DNA from: Janthinobacterium sp. 1_2014MBL_MicDiv | Lineage (GTDB): Bacteria > Pseudomonadota > Gammaproteobacteria > Burkholderiales > Burkholderiaceae_D | Length of the DNA: 64,000 bases | Direction of reading: 5' to 3' | NCBI RefSeq assembly: GCF_001865675.1 | Contig: NZ_CP011319.1 | Location: forward strand, 3,224,001-3,288,000 | Shown: positions 25,789-34,577 of the stretch, piece by piece | How the letters are laid out: every line of letters starts with the position of its first letter | Position numbering within the stretch: position 1 is the stretch's first letter | The notes under the pieces: generated by a model | Database searches by the model: none | The model's input: the letters and a program-made list of their open reading frames with translations, nothing else | What the model was told of the DNA's origin: nothing | Translations under genes and position numbers: made by a program

Positions 25789-26537
25789 TGCTGCAGCTGG
25801 CCGCAAATTGCCGTGGCCAGCTCTTCCTGCATGGCCATGCCCAGCTCGCCCCGGCTGTCGAACTGCGATAGCCAGGCAATATGGCCGGCCGCCGCGTCGA
25901 CCAAGCGCATGCACGCGCGCACGCGGCCCTGCTCGACGCGGATGCTGCCTTCGAGCCGCTGCGCGGGACGCAAGGCACCGGCCCCGGGCCAGGCCGGCGC
26001 CATGTCCGGCAACAGCACGCCACTGCCGAAAGCCTGGAACAAGCGGCAACCCAACTCTTCCTCCAGACCGCTGACAAAGACACTGCTGCTGCCATCGCAG
26101 GTAAGATTACGTAACGACAACATTTGCAGCGGAGGTGGCTGGTCCAGGGACTGGAACGACGCCCTCCTTTGCGTGACTTGCGGGACATACTTTCCCAGCG
26201 GGATACTAATCTGCACCTCGGGCACGGCCGCCAGACTCTTGTAATAGGCCGCCAGCCGGCCGCGCAAGCGCCCTACCTGCACCCTGACGACGGGATCCAG
26301 GCTGGTGTCGTACAGATGCGCGTCGCGGCGAAACACTTCCAGGCCAATCGCATACTCGCTGATCTGATGCTCGAGCCCGCCGAGTTTTTTCTCCACCAGG
26401 AACGACAGCAAGCGGCACATGCGCGGCGCCTTGGCGAACGTGGGACTGGCCAGCAATTGCCGTACCGACTGCCATACAGCATCTTGCATAAAAGAAACAT
26501 CGCTGGCGTCTGCCGCCAGTTGGAGTCGAGCATTCAT
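25749..26537 (-). CDS. Winged-helix regulator with TolB-like C-terminal domain
   Basis: About 262 residues from Met at 26537 (MNARLQLAAD); an upstream ATG at 26573 would add 12. Residues about 40-115 match the winged-helix module with the pattern LLSFLVEKKLGG, ISEYAIGLEVFRRD, SLDPVVRVQVGRLRGRLAAYY and ending IPLGKYVPQ. The C-terminal half has LEGSIRVEQGRVRACMRLVD and AAGHIAWLSQFD, the TolB/FlgO-like domain found in adenylate-cyclase-like sensors. It is divergent from lodA and converges on the small gene, overlapping it by 40 bp. It may control lodAB. Confidence 0.75.
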   Translation of the reverse strand: MNARLQLAADASDVSFMQDAVWQSVRQLLASPTFAKAPRMCRLLSFLVEKKLGGLEHQISEYAIGLEVFRRDAHLYDTSLDPVVRVQVGRLRGRLAAYYKSLAAVPEVQISIPLGKYVPQVTQRRASFQSLDQPPPLQMLSLRNLTCDGSSSVFVSGLEEELGCRLFQAFGSGVLLPDMAPAWPGAGALRPAQRLEGSIRVEQGRVRACMRLVDAAAGHIAWLSQFDSRGELGMAMQEELATAICGQLQHYISGRPGGMLPS

Positions 26538-26573
26538 GAGAGATTCCGATGAGAAGTATTTTCCGCGATGCAC

Positions 26574-26846
26574 TTGTTGCGTGCTGGAAATTACTCTAAT
26601 GGAAGCCTGGAATTCTTACCTTACGATCACCTTACGGTGGGATTTCCCCGGGCCAGGCGCTTCGCAGATGCGGCAAAAAAACATTTTCCGCCGATCCAGT
26701 CCCTGCCCGGACAAGTTCAGGGGCTTGCGCCACGGGCGTGAAAATGTCCCGCGCGAAATGCCCGATGCGGTGACTATGTGCGTATTTGGGCGAGATTTTA
26801 TGCGGTATATTTTCCTTCCCTGTAATGCCACCTGGAAAGGAATATC
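26574..26846. promoter_or_regulatory. Divergent intergenic region between the winged-helix regulator and lodA
   Basis: About 270 bp with no gene, noticeably more AT-rich than its surroundings. It must hold the promoters for both divergent genes. A ribosome site AAAGGA lies 7 bp before the lodA ATG. No clear operator palindrome was found by eye. Confidence 0.4.
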
Positions 26847-28724
26847 ATGTCCGGCCCCTCGCTTACTCCCCCTCAAGATACCCGCATCGTCAAGGCAGCC
26901 ATCTATCCGCCGATCGGCATCGCGCGCGTCGGCAATAGCCCGACGGAATACTTTCTGGGACCGGAAGTACCGGAGCCGGCCCCCAGGCCGGCCGGCTATT
27001 ACCGCGATGCGGCCGGAGCGATCAAGCGCCAGGCGGCGGGCTTCCGTATCTACGGCCTGAACGCGGCGGGCGTCGCGGTGGCCGAATTAAACGCCAGCAA
27101 TGCCGACATCGAATGGTCGGTGACGCTGGCCAACACCAAGGCCGCCTGGTACCAGTTCCAGATCGCGCTCGACATTCCGGAAGCCAATGCCACCCAGCCC
27201 TCCTTCCTGCGCAACATGGCCGTCACCGACCGCGCGCTGCTGGCCATCACGCCGGGCGAGCGCAAGATCAGCGGCAGCGAACAGCCGGCCGTGGCCTTCG
27301 ACAGCGGCAGCTTCATGGGCCAGCGCGTCTACCTGGGCGAATTGCGCACGGATGCCATGGGACGGCTGATCGTGCTGGGCGGCCACGGCAAGTCGGCTTC
27401 CTGGAATGGCGCGCGCGCCATCACCTTTGCCAACAATGAAGGCTGGCATGACGACACGGCAGACGGCCCCGTCTGCGCCAGCGTGCGCTACCAGGGCAGC
27501 GCCTTGCCCGTCGACATGGCCTGGGTGGTCGTCGCGCCGCCCGATTATGCGCCGCAGCAAAAATCGGTCCGCACGATGTGGGATTTGATGCGCGACCTGT
27601 TCGTTTCCGAAGGAAAGCTGGCGGCGCCCGCCGTTCCCTCATTCCAGGATGATATCCGCCCCATTTTCGAGCGCCTGTCCAACCTGCAATGGGTCAACGC
27701 CGGCTTCGCCGCCGCCTTCGGCTGGGATGGCAGCACGCCGTTCAGCCGCGACGAGTGGATGGCGCGTCTGGCCAGTCCGTCCGAGAACCGCAAGGAATGG
27801 CGCACGGTCATCTATAACCAGTTCCGCCAGTTTGAGCGCGACGCCTGGGCGCCATCGCCATGGCCGTGGCTGTATGGCGACGCGATGGCCATCCCGCCGG
27901 CAGACACGCCGCGCCAGAACTGCGCGCTGAGCAACTTGCAATTGCGTTTCCTTAAACAGTGGGCGGCCGGCGAGTTCACGGCCGACTATGCGCCCGGCAA
28001 GCTTCCGCCGCAAAGCCTGGCCGAGGTGGAACTGTCCCTGCAACCGGACACGCTGCTGCGCGCGGCCATGGAATTCTGCCTGGCCGACGCCTTCCACCCC
28101 GGTTGCGAAATGACCTGGCCCATGCGCCAGGCCAGCATGTACAGCGCCCCCTTCCGCCTGGCGCACCGTCCGCCTGGCTGGGTGGAGCCGGATTACGGCG
28201 CCGTCTTGACTCCAGACAATATCAGCAGCCCCTGCTCGGCACAGATCGCCGGCGGCGTCACGCGCTGGATGGCCGTGCCATGGCAGACCGACACGGCCAG
28301 TTGCCGCTCCGGCTACCAGTCCGACTACGATCCATACGTGCCCACGTTCTGGCCCGCGCGCGTGCCCAACCAGGTGATGAGCAAGCTGGCCTACGATACG
28401 CTGATGAACCGCGAAGTGCCCGCCGAGGAACGCCTGGCCGCGTTCGCCCGGCGCGCCGCGTGGATACGCCCGCTGGGCAACATCAGCTATGAAGAGCAGA
28501 TCAACAACATGATCGCCGACCTGGCCCAGGTGGGCGTGGTGGAAGTGCGTCCCGGCCCCACGGACGTGAGCGGCTTCCCGGCCAGCGTGCAGGTCGAGAA
28601 CTTGCCGCAGCCCATAGCCGGCAGGCACCAGCTGCGCGCCGCCGCGGCCATACCGGACGAGTTCGTCGACGTCGACCTGGAAGGGACGGAAAAAGCGCGC
28701 CACCTGCAGCGGCACCGTTTGTGA
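26847..28724 (+). CDS. lodA: LodA/GoxA-family quinoprotein amino-acid oxidase
   Basis: A 625-residue protein of the family with a cysteine tryptophylquinone cofactor (L-lysine epsilon-oxidase, glycine oxidase). Family hallmarks are the opening IYPPIGIARVGNSPTEYFLGPE, the FHPGCEMTWPMR stretch (Cys420), MAVPWQTDTASCRSGY (Trp479, Cys486) and VPTFWPARVPNQVM. Cys420 and Trp479 are the likely cross-linked pair, judged from memory of the family. These enzymes oxidise an amino acid and release H2O2, often as an antimicrobial. The stop overlaps the flavoprotein partner gene by 4 bp. Which amino acid is used cannot be told here. Confidence 0.9.
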   Translation: MSGPSLTPPQDTRIVKAAIYPPIGIARVGNSPTEYFLGPEVPEPAPRPAGYYRDAAGAIKRQAAGFRIYGLNAAGVAVAELNASNADIEWSVTLANTKAAWYQFQIALDIPEANATQPSFLRNMAVTDRALLAITPGERKISGSEQPAVAFDSGSFMGQRVYLGELRTDAMGRLIVLGGHGKSASWNGARAITFANNEGWHDDTADGPVCASVRYQGSALPVDMAWVVVAPPDYAPQQKSVRTMWDLMRDLFVSEGKLAAPAVPSFQDDIRPIFERLSNLQWVNAGFAAAFGWDGSTPFSRDEWMARLASPSENRKEWRTVIYNQFRQFERDAWAPSPWPWLYGDAMAIPPADTPRQNCALSNLQLRFLKQWAAGEFTADYAPGKLPPQSLAEVELSLQPDTLLRAAMEFCLADAFHPGCEMTWPMRQASMYSAPFRLAHRPPGWVEPDYGAVLTPDNISSPCSAQIAGGVTRWMAVPWQTDTASCRSGYQSDYDPYVPTFWPARVPNQVMSKLAYDTLMNREVPAEERLAAFARRAAWIRPLGNISYEEQINNMIADLAQVGVVEVRPGPTDVSGFPASVQVENLPQPIAGRHQLRAAAAIPDEFVDVDLEGTEKARHLQRHRL

Positions 28725-29821
28725 CGGTGCTGCAGGCCGACGTGCTCGTCGTTGGCGCCGGCCCTGCCGGCGCCACGGCCGCGCTCAACCTGGCGGGCCG
28801 GCACCGGGTGTTGCTGGTCGACCGGCTGGCCGCGCCGCTGCCGCGCATCGGCGAATCGCTGCCGCCGGCCGCCGCGCGCCTGCTGCGGGACATGGGGTTG
28901 CTCGAACCCTTCCTGCACCAGGGCCATGCGCCCTACCACGGCAACCGTGCCTGGTGGAACGGTGCGCAGACGGAGCACCACTTCCTCAGCGACCCTGACG
29001 GCCATGGCTGGCACCTGGCGCGCGGCACCTTCGATCTGTGGCTGCGCGAGGAGGCGCGCCAGCGCGGCGCCGCACTGCTGGCCTCGGCCAGTGTCGCGGC
29101 GATGACCGCCGGGGACGACGGCTGGCGCGTGCGGCTGAACACGCAAGGCGGCACGTGCGAGGCCATCGCGCGCATCGTCATCGACGCCACGGGGCGCAAT
29201 GCACAGCTGGCGCGCAAGGCCGGCGCGCGGCGCCAGCGCAGCGACCGTTTAATATCCGTCTGGCAATATGGGCGCGACCTGGCGCCGTCGCAGCGCGGTT
29301 TTTCGCACATCGAGGCATGCGAGCACGGCTGGTGGTACAGCGCCCCCCTGCCCGGCCAGCGGCGCGTGCTGGCCCTGCATACGGACGCCGACTTGCTGCC
29401 GCGCGCAGCATTGCGCGACACCGGCTGGCTGGAAACGGCGGCGCGGCGCCTGCCGGGCTTGCAGGCGCTGCTGGCACAGCAAGACTATGCCTCCGATACG
29501 CGAGCCATGGCGACACCGGCCCACTCGGCAAGCCTCGACGCTGGCGCCGGACCAGGCTGGTTCGCCGTCGGCGACGCCGCCCTGAGCTTCGACCCCTTGT
29601 CGTCGCAGGGCATCTTCAACGCCCTGTACACGGGCCTGGCCGCCGCCGAGGCCGCTGACCGCACGCTGCATGGCGATGCCGGTGCTTTCCACCACTACAA
29701 TGGGGAACTTGCGGCCATCGGCGCGGCTTACCGGCGCCACCTGGCATTCTGCTATGGCCAGGAAACACGCTGGCCCTCAGCGCCGTTCTGGAACCGGCGC
29801 CGGCAAGCGCGGACCGCCTGA
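28721..29821 (+). CDS. lodB: LodB-family flavoprotein needed for LodA maturation
   Basis: A 366-residue FAD-dependent oxidoreductase. The Rossmann motif VVGAGPAGATAALNLA lies at about residues 10-25, GESLPPAAARLLRDMG at about 47-62, and the second FAD motif WFAVGDAALSFDPLSSQGI near 283-301. This is the tryptophan-halogenase-like group to which LodB belongs; LodB is required to form the quinone cofactor of LodA. It starts with GTG at 28721, giving a GTGA overlap with the lodA stop, so co-translation is likely. Confidence 0.88.
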   Translation: MTVLQADVLVVGAGPAGATAALNLAGRHRVLLVDRLAAPLPRIGESLPPAAARLLRDMGLLEPFLHQGHAPYHGNRAWWNGAQTEHHFLSDPDGHGWHLARGTFDLWLREEARQRGAALLASASVAAMTAGDDGWRVRLNTQGGTCEAIARIVIDATGRNAQLARKAGARRQRSDRLISVWQYGRDLAPSQRGFSHIEACEHGWWYSAPLPGQRRVLALHTDADLLPRAALRDTGWLETAARRLPGLQALLAQQDYASDTRAMATPAHSASLDAGAGPGWFAVGDAALSFDPLSSQGIFNALYTGLAAAEAADRTLHGDAGAFHHYNGELAAIGAAYRRHLAFCYGQETRWPSAPFWNRRRQARTA

Positions 29822-29839
29822 CATCCCGGCGCCAGTCGT

Positions 29840-30436
29840 TCAAGGCCATGCAATCGGCAGGGCAAGCGCGCCCACGATCAGCGCGCGCATGCCCAGGTCA
29901 AATTCGGCCTCGATCCCGGCCTCCTCCCCGTCCCATTCATCGCCCGCCTGCGCATACACGGTGTCGGCCAGGGCCACGCAGTGCAAGGCCACCGTCGACA
30001 GCAGCCAGCGGGCGCGGGCCTTGGGCAGTGCGTAGGCATGCGCGACGTGTTCGTGGTGGGCATCGATCCTGGCCAGCATGACGGGCGGCGTTGCCTTGCG
30101 GCGCAGCAGATACGGCGCCAGACCCGGGTGCGCCTTGACAAGTGTCCGCAGCGAAGCACTGAAGCGCACCAGGTAGGCGTCCAGCCCATCGTCGCCGGCA
30201 GCCGGCATTTCCCAACGAACAAAAATTTCCTCGGCAACCAGCAGCTTGAGCGCCGCCAGATTCGCCACATGCTTGTAGAGCGCCATATGACTGACGCCGA
30301 GCAAGGCGGCGATGCCGACAAAAGTCAGGCTGGGCAAGCCCATCGCGATACCGGCGTCGGCGATGCGCTCGCGCGTGATGGTGCGGGGACGCCCGGGGCG
30401 CGGTCCGGGGCGTGTCACAGGCGTTGCAGTATTCAT
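29840..30436 (-). CDS. TetR-family transcriptional repressor
   Basis: A 198-residue protein with an N-terminal TetR helix-turn-helix (RERIADAGIAMG...VGIAALLGVSHMALYKHVANLAALKLLV, residues about 23-70) and a helical ligand domain. It is divergent from the siderophore-interacting protein gene, with 93 bp between starts. That gap contains a perfect inverted repeat, the likely operator, so the protein probably represses the reductase and perhaps itself. The inducer is unknown. Confidence 0.88.
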   Translation of the reverse strand: MNTATPVTRPGPRPGRPRTITRERIADAGIAMGLPSLTFVGIAALLGVSHMALYKHVANLAALKLLVAEEIFVRWEMPAAGDDGLDAYLVRFSASLRTLVKAHPGLAPYLLRRKATPPVMLARIDAHHEHVAHAYALPKARARWLLSTVALHCVALADTVYAQAGDEWDGEEAGIEAEFDLGMRALIVGALALPIAWP

Positions 30437-30477
30437 ATGTATTTTTGCGTGGCGGCAGCTGCGTTGTCGGTTTTGGA

Positions 30478-30506
30478 TAATTAGTTTAGCATGATGAAAC
30501 TAATTA
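30478..30506. promoter_or_regulatory. Perfect 10 bp inverted repeat, likely TetR operator
   Basis: TAATTAGTTT (30478-30487) and AAACTAATTA (30497-30506) are exact inverted copies separated by 9 bp, between the TetR gene and the reductase gene. Size and position suit a TetR-dimer operator. It lies 24 bp before the reductase ATG and could block transcription or overlap the promoter. Confidence 0.7.
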
Positions 30507-30529
30507 CCCAAGACTAAGGAGTCAATACC

Positions 30530-31378
30530 ATGGCAGAAATGTCGGAACAGCAACCCAGCGGCCAGCTGCGCAGCGCCGAGCATGACCGCAGCCTGCATGA
30601 AGTCACCGCCGCCGTCAGCGCCATCGCGCGCCCCGTTCCCAGCGTGCTGCGCGTCACGGCCAGCCTGGCCCGCTCGGGCGACGACGCCAACTGGTCGCTG
30701 CCCAACGTGGCCTTCCGCATCCATCTGGACGGAGCCGACCATGGTGGCACATCGCGCATCTATACCGTGCGCAGCTATGACGCAGCCACGGCCGCGCTTA
30801 CCTTCGATATCGTGCTGCATGCCCACACCAGCCCGATGATGCGCTGGGGCGCCGGCCTGCGCGTGGGCGACACCTTCCGGCTCACCGGGCCGCGCCCGCA
30901 GTTCACCGTGGCCGATGGCAACGGGCGCAAGGTCGCCCTCTTCCTCGACGAGACGGGCATACCCGCCCTGTACGCGATGCTGGAACAATGGCCCGCCAAC
31001 GTTGCCGGCATCGGCTGGGTGGTGACGGATGATGCGGCGGCGTTTGACGAACTACCCGCCGTGCCCGGTCTGCAGCTGCAGCGCCTCGGCAGCGCGCATG
31101 TGGCGCCGGACGGCCCGCTGGCGGCCCAGGCAAGCAAGCTCGCCAATCCGCACGATTATGTGATCTGGGGCGCCGGCGAACGCGACGAAATGCGCGCGCT
31201 GCGCCAGCATTTCCGCATCAAGGCCGGCCTGGCCAAGGAACAGGTACTGGTGGCCGGCTACTGGAAGCGCGGCGTCAGCAATACCGAAATCGACGCGCGG
31301 CGGCGAGCGAGTTTCGACCGCCTGATCGCCAATGGCGGCACCCTGGCCGACTTCGACGACCTGGCGGTCGAGGTCTAA
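30530..31378 (+). CDS. Siderophore-interacting protein (SIP), flavin ferric reductase
   Basis: A 282-residue protein of the SIP/ViuB family: an FAD-binding barrel with RIYTVRSYDAATAALTFDIV (about residues 82-101) and RWGAGLRVGDTFRLTGPRPQF, then an NAD(P)H-binding domain ending in the family motif GYWKRGVSNTE. It releases iron from ferric siderophores in the cytoplasm by reduction. A strong ribosome site TAAGGAG (30515-30521) precedes the ATG. It is controlled probably by the divergent TetR protein rather than by Fur; no clear Fur box was seen. Confidence 0.9.
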   Translation: MAEMSEQQPSGQLRSAEHDRSLHEVTAAVSAIARPVPSVLRVTASLARSGDDANWSLPNVAFRIHLDGADHGGTSRIYTVRSYDAATAALTFDIVLHAHTSPMMRWGAGLRVGDTFRLTGPRPQFTVADGNGRKVALFLDETGIPALYAMLEQWPANVAGIGWVVTDDAAAFDELPAVPGLQLQRLGSAHVAPDGPLAAQASKLANPHDYVIWGAGERDEMRALRQHFRIKAGLAKEQVLVAGYWKRGVSNTEIDARRRASFDRLIANGGTLADFDDLAVEV

Positions 31379-31400
31379 GCCGCCCCGGGGTGCCGGCGCC

Positions 31401-32030
31401 TTAGCTGGCGGCGAAGTCGAAGGTCCACAGGCCCTGGTTGCGGCTCAGCGCGACGTCCACTTCGGTGGCCGTGTCCGGCATCACGTACTGCGTCATGTCC
31501 GAGAAATTCTGCACGATGTAAGTCTGGCCCACCATGGGCGGCGTGGCCACCATGAAATAAAAATTGGGCAGGTACTCGAAGCTCACCGTCATGTTCGTAT
31601 CGACATACGGCATGCTCACGACGGGCCTGCCGCTGACATACCAGTTGCTGTCGAACTGGATGTAGGGATTGGTCTGGTTGATCACGCCGCACTGCTGCGG
31701 CGTCAGCTTGGTTTGTGCCAGCGACGTGGCGGCGGGCTGCAGCTGCGGCGACAAGCCGTTCGGGCTCACGACCGACAGCAGCTGCCCCGGCAAAACGTTC
31801 TTGCGGCCCGAGAAGATCTTGCTGTCGTTGACGTCGGGGCTGCTCACGTCGGTCGAGATCTGCGCCTCGTAATCGAACGATTCGGTAGCGCCGGCCGATC
31901 CCGTCAATACTTGCCAGGCGTGGATCTGGTAATTGCGCTGCGGCTGCTGCGGTTTCAAAAAGACCAGCACGGTCTTGCCTTGCAGCTCGTCCGCTGACAC
32001 GTTGAAGTTGACGTTGAATCGGGTAGCCAT
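31401..32030 (-). CDS. Unknown 209-residue beta-rich protein
   Basis: A 209-residue protein beginning MATRFNVNFNVSADELQGKT, without signal peptide or membrane segment. Alternating hydrophobic patterns (VSFEYLPNFYFMVATPPMVG; EVDVALSRNQGLWTFDFAAS) suggest a beta-sandwich. The start at 32030 is chosen because AAGGAG lies 6 bp before it; the frame is open 42 codons further but with a Cys/Arg-rich, unlikely sequence. It is convergent with the siderophore-interacting protein gene, 22 bp apart. No family was recognised. Confidence 0.7.
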   Translation of the reverse strand: MATRFNVNFNVSADELQGKTVLVFLKPQQPQRNYQIHAWQVLTGSAGATESFDYEAQISTDVSSPDVNDSKIFSGRKNVLPGQLLSVVSPNGLSPQLQPAATSLAQTKLTPQQCGVINQTNPYIQFDSNWYVSGRPVVSMPYVDTNMTVSFEYLPNFYFMVATPPMVGQTYIVQNFSDMTQYVMPDTATEVDVALSRNQGLWTFDFAAS

Positions 32031-32487
32031 CAATTGCTCCTTGCTCAGGCCCTGCGCGGACTCGGGAAAAACAGCGCCGGGGGGACGAGTCCGCGATTTC
32101 CTCCAGCGCCGGTGCCTGCTGCATGCACATGCCATGCCCATGGAGCTGGCGTTCATGCGATGTCAGCCAGGGCGGGAATGTCACTGCTTTTAATTTCTCA
32201 TTTGCAAGTATATGTTATTGCATGGCTTCAAAAGCAACAATATACAAGCGCATGAGCACCCGCCTGTCTCCGGCATAAAGTGCTCCATGGCGGCGCGACA
32301 ACAGTCGAGAAGGCCAGCGGAGAGGCAGCCGGCAAATACTTGACTTCTAAATCAATATTCATTAACTTGATAGTAAAAAGGCATGCGCTCAACGTCGCAC
32401 CGCGCTGCCCCATAGCCCCCGCCTGCCGACATGCCGCACCTCGGCGTCGATTCCACCGCACGCGTACACACTGACAGGTCTCCAGGC
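32031..32487. other. Intergenic region before the MFS transporter
   Basis: About 450 bp between two divergent genes. No convincing gene is seen on either strand. A lower-GC stretch (about 32190-32370) with runs such as ATATGTTATTG and TTAACTTGATAGTAAAAAG likely holds the promoters. Confidence 0.4.
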
Positions 32488-33687
32488 ATGCCGACACACG
32501 ATCATTCCCCGGCCCATCCGCTGGCCACGGCGCTGGCACTCTCGCTGGGCGCGGCCGTCGCCCTCGGCCTGTCGCGCTTTTCCTATGGCTTGCTGCTGCC
32601 GCCCATGCGCGCCGACCTCGGCTGGTCCTACCTGCTGGCGGGCGCCATGAACACCTTCAATGCGCTCGGCTACTTTCTCGGCGCCCTGGCGACGCCCGCC
32701 CTGATGCGCCGCCTCGGAGTCTGGCGCTTGCTGGTCGCCGGTTCCGTGCTGGCCAGCATCTTCATGCTGATGTCGGGCCTGGTCAGCGATACCACGGTCC
32801 TGTTCCTGCAGCGCGTGTGCGCGGGCGTGGCCAGCGCCTTCATGTTCATCGCCGGCGGCGTGCTGGCGGCGCGCCTCGGTTCCATGCATGGCCGGCATGC
32901 CGGCTTCTATATCGGTCTGTATTACGGCGGCACGGGCTTCGGCATCGCGCTATCGGCCCTGCTGGTGCCGGCTGCGCTGGCCTCCGCCCAGGAGCACGGC
33001 GCCGCGCATGCGTGGCAATGGCCCTGGCTGGCACTGGGCATCGCCTGCCTGCTCGCCACCGCCATCATGGCCTTGCCGGCCAAGGCGATCGGCGAAGCGC
33101 CGCGCACCCTCGACACGCCGCGGCGCTTCGCCTGGCGCGACTTTACCCCCAGCCTGGCCGGCTACTTCATGTTCGGCGTCGGCTACATCGGCTACATGAC
33201 CTTCGTCATCGCCCTGCTCAAGCAGCAAGGCATGCCGCCCACCCTGGTCACCGTGTTCTACACTTTACTGGGCCTGGCGGTGGTGGCGTCGTCGCGCATC
33301 TGGGCGCGCATGCTGGACCGCTACCAGGGCGGCGAATCGCTGGCGATCTTGAATGGCGTGCTGGGCACGGTCACCATCCTGCCCGCATTGACGAGCTTTG
33401 TGCCCGTCGTGTTCATCTCCGGCCTGGTCTTCGGCGCCGTGTTCCTGTCGGTGGTGGCGTCGACCACGGCCCTGGTGCGGCATAATTTGCCGCAAGCATC
33501 CTGGACGGCAGGCATCAGCGCCTACACGACGGTGTTCGCGCTGGGCCAGATCGTCGGCCCCATCGTCGTCGGCTGGATCGCCGACGGCCCTGCCGGCCTG
33601 GAGCGCGGCCTGATCGCCTCGGCCATCGCCCTCTTCATCGGCGCGGCGCTGGCAGCGCGCCAGAAGGCGCTGGCAACGGCTGCATAA
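32488..33687 (+). CDS. MFS transporter, YbfB/YjiJ type
   Basis: A 399-residue polytopic protein with about twelve membrane helices. It has the YbfB/YjiJ group features: an N-terminal LGAAVALGLSRFSYGLLLPPMR and ALGYFLGALATPALMRRLG after helix 2. Substrates of this group are poorly known. The start at 32488 (MPTHDHSPAH) is chosen over an in-frame ATG 57 bp upstream, because the extra residues are polar and unlike the family. This is the last clearly chromosomal gene before the probable island boundary. Confidence 0.85.
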   Translation: MPTHDHSPAHPLATALALSLGAAVALGLSRFSYGLLLPPMRADLGWSYLLAGAMNTFNALGYFLGALATPALMRRLGVWRLLVAGSVLASIFMLMSGLVSDTTVLFLQRVCAGVASAFMFIAGGVLAARLGSMHGRHAGFYIGLYYGGTGFGIALSALLVPAALASAQEHGAAHAWQWPWLALGIACLLATAIMALPAKAIGEAPRTLDTPRRFAWRDFTPSLAGYFMFGVGYIGYMTFVIALLKQQGMPPTLVTVFYTLLGLAVVASSRIWARMLDRYQGGESLAILNGVLGTVTILPALTSFVPVVFISGLVFGAVFLSVVASTTALVRHNLPQASWTAGISAYTTVFALGQIVGPIVVGWIADGPAGLERGLIASAIALFIGAALAARQKALATAA

Positions 33688-33710
33688 GCGACTTTTGCCT
33701 TATCTCGTGC

Positions 33711-33741
33711 TGGCGTAAAAAAACCCCTGATGAATCAGGGG
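33711..33741 (-). terminator. Rho-independent terminator for a minus-strand gene
   Basis: The stem CCCCTGAT (33724-33731) and ATCAGGGG (33734-33741) flank a 2-base centre. On the minus strand it is followed by a run of seven T (complement of 33717-33723). The orientation fits a minus-strand gene ending about 50 bp further right, of which only a short 3' end seems to remain. It may also act on the MFS transcript from the other side, but no T run follows on the plus strand. Confidence 0.75.
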
Positions 33742-33790
33742 CTTGGCAGGCACTTTGATCTGGCGTCACCTTATGATGCCGGATAAGAAA

Positions 33791-33809
33791 TTATCCCCAT
33801 TCGATGGTC
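33791..33809 (-). other. Possible attachment site: guaA-like 3' end
   Basis: On the minus strand this reads ACC-ATC-GAA-TGG-GGA-TAA, i.e. T-I-E-W-G-stop. GMP synthase (guaA) in betaproteobacteria ends TIEWE-stop, and its 3' end is a known integration site for genomic islands. A terminator follows about 50 bp downstream, as expected for a real gene end. Upstream the frame soon meets a stop, as at an element junction. GGATAA-GAAA-TTATCC (33781-33796) forms a small inverted repeat here. The Gly instead of Glu leaves the match imperfect. Confidence 0.4.
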
Positions 33810-34108
33810 AACGAGGTGGCTAAGCGGTTGATTTTTCGGTGATTTCCAAACTATTCAGCTACCGATACCCTCAAAAATACCCTCAGCGGATCTATCTGTC
33901 ATTGCCGGTTCGTCGCGGCCGGGATGGGAGACACCAGCCCGCTTGCTCACACCTGTCACCAGATTTTCTTGGCCGATGACGCCTTCATTTCGGCACATCA
34001 GCAATCGCAGCGCTCCGATGAATTTAAGGATACGCCGATCTTCAGCGCCACGCTGTCACCCTGTCATTAACCCCATATCAGGCCCGCTATAGCAACAGAG
34101 ACGAGGCA

Positions 34109-34249
34109 ATGGCACGCACCTATCTCTCAACCGCTTTTACCATGTCCCACATCGCCACCGCTTTTCACGTGTCAAGCAGGACAGTCAGTCGGGTCGTATC
34201 GGCATTTAGTGAAGCTCAACTTGCTGTAGATCGAGACAGAAAATGTTGA
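34109..34249 (+). pseudogene. Helix-turn-helix fragment, transposase-like
   Basis: A 46-residue reading frame, open upstream, with MSHIATAFHVSSRTVSRVVS, a helix-turn-helix of the kind found at the end of REP-associated or similar transposases. It has no ribosome site and stops shortly after the motif. It is read as a leftover of a mobile element. The rest of 33.81-34.58 kb holds no convincing gene; a further open stretch (about 34260-34400) has no start. Confidence 0.35.
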
Positions 34250-34577
34250 GACCGTGTACGAAAGGCGGACTTGACCCTAGCCTTGCTAGCACATCTGATG
34301 TATGGCGTGATCCATACTGACAAGCCCTTTGATGCGCATTACTTAGCAAAAGGACTTGGCATTCAAGACGGTATCTGGCCCCGGCTCGTTTGGGGGTGAT
34401 TGCGTTTGCTCAGTGACTGAAGTTTATGCGATCTGCTGGAACCGTTGGGACGATCGCGCTGGCAAGCCGGCGATTAGCTCATCAAGCATGGCTTTGGCGC
34501 GGAACAAAGGCATGCTGCGACGAGGAATATGATCGCACGAAACTAAACAACGACATACTCCAGATCACTGCTCGATC

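Noticed and set aside
34260..34400. Extra gene after the transposase-like fragment
   Set aside because: Open frame without start codon or ribosome site and no recognisable motif.
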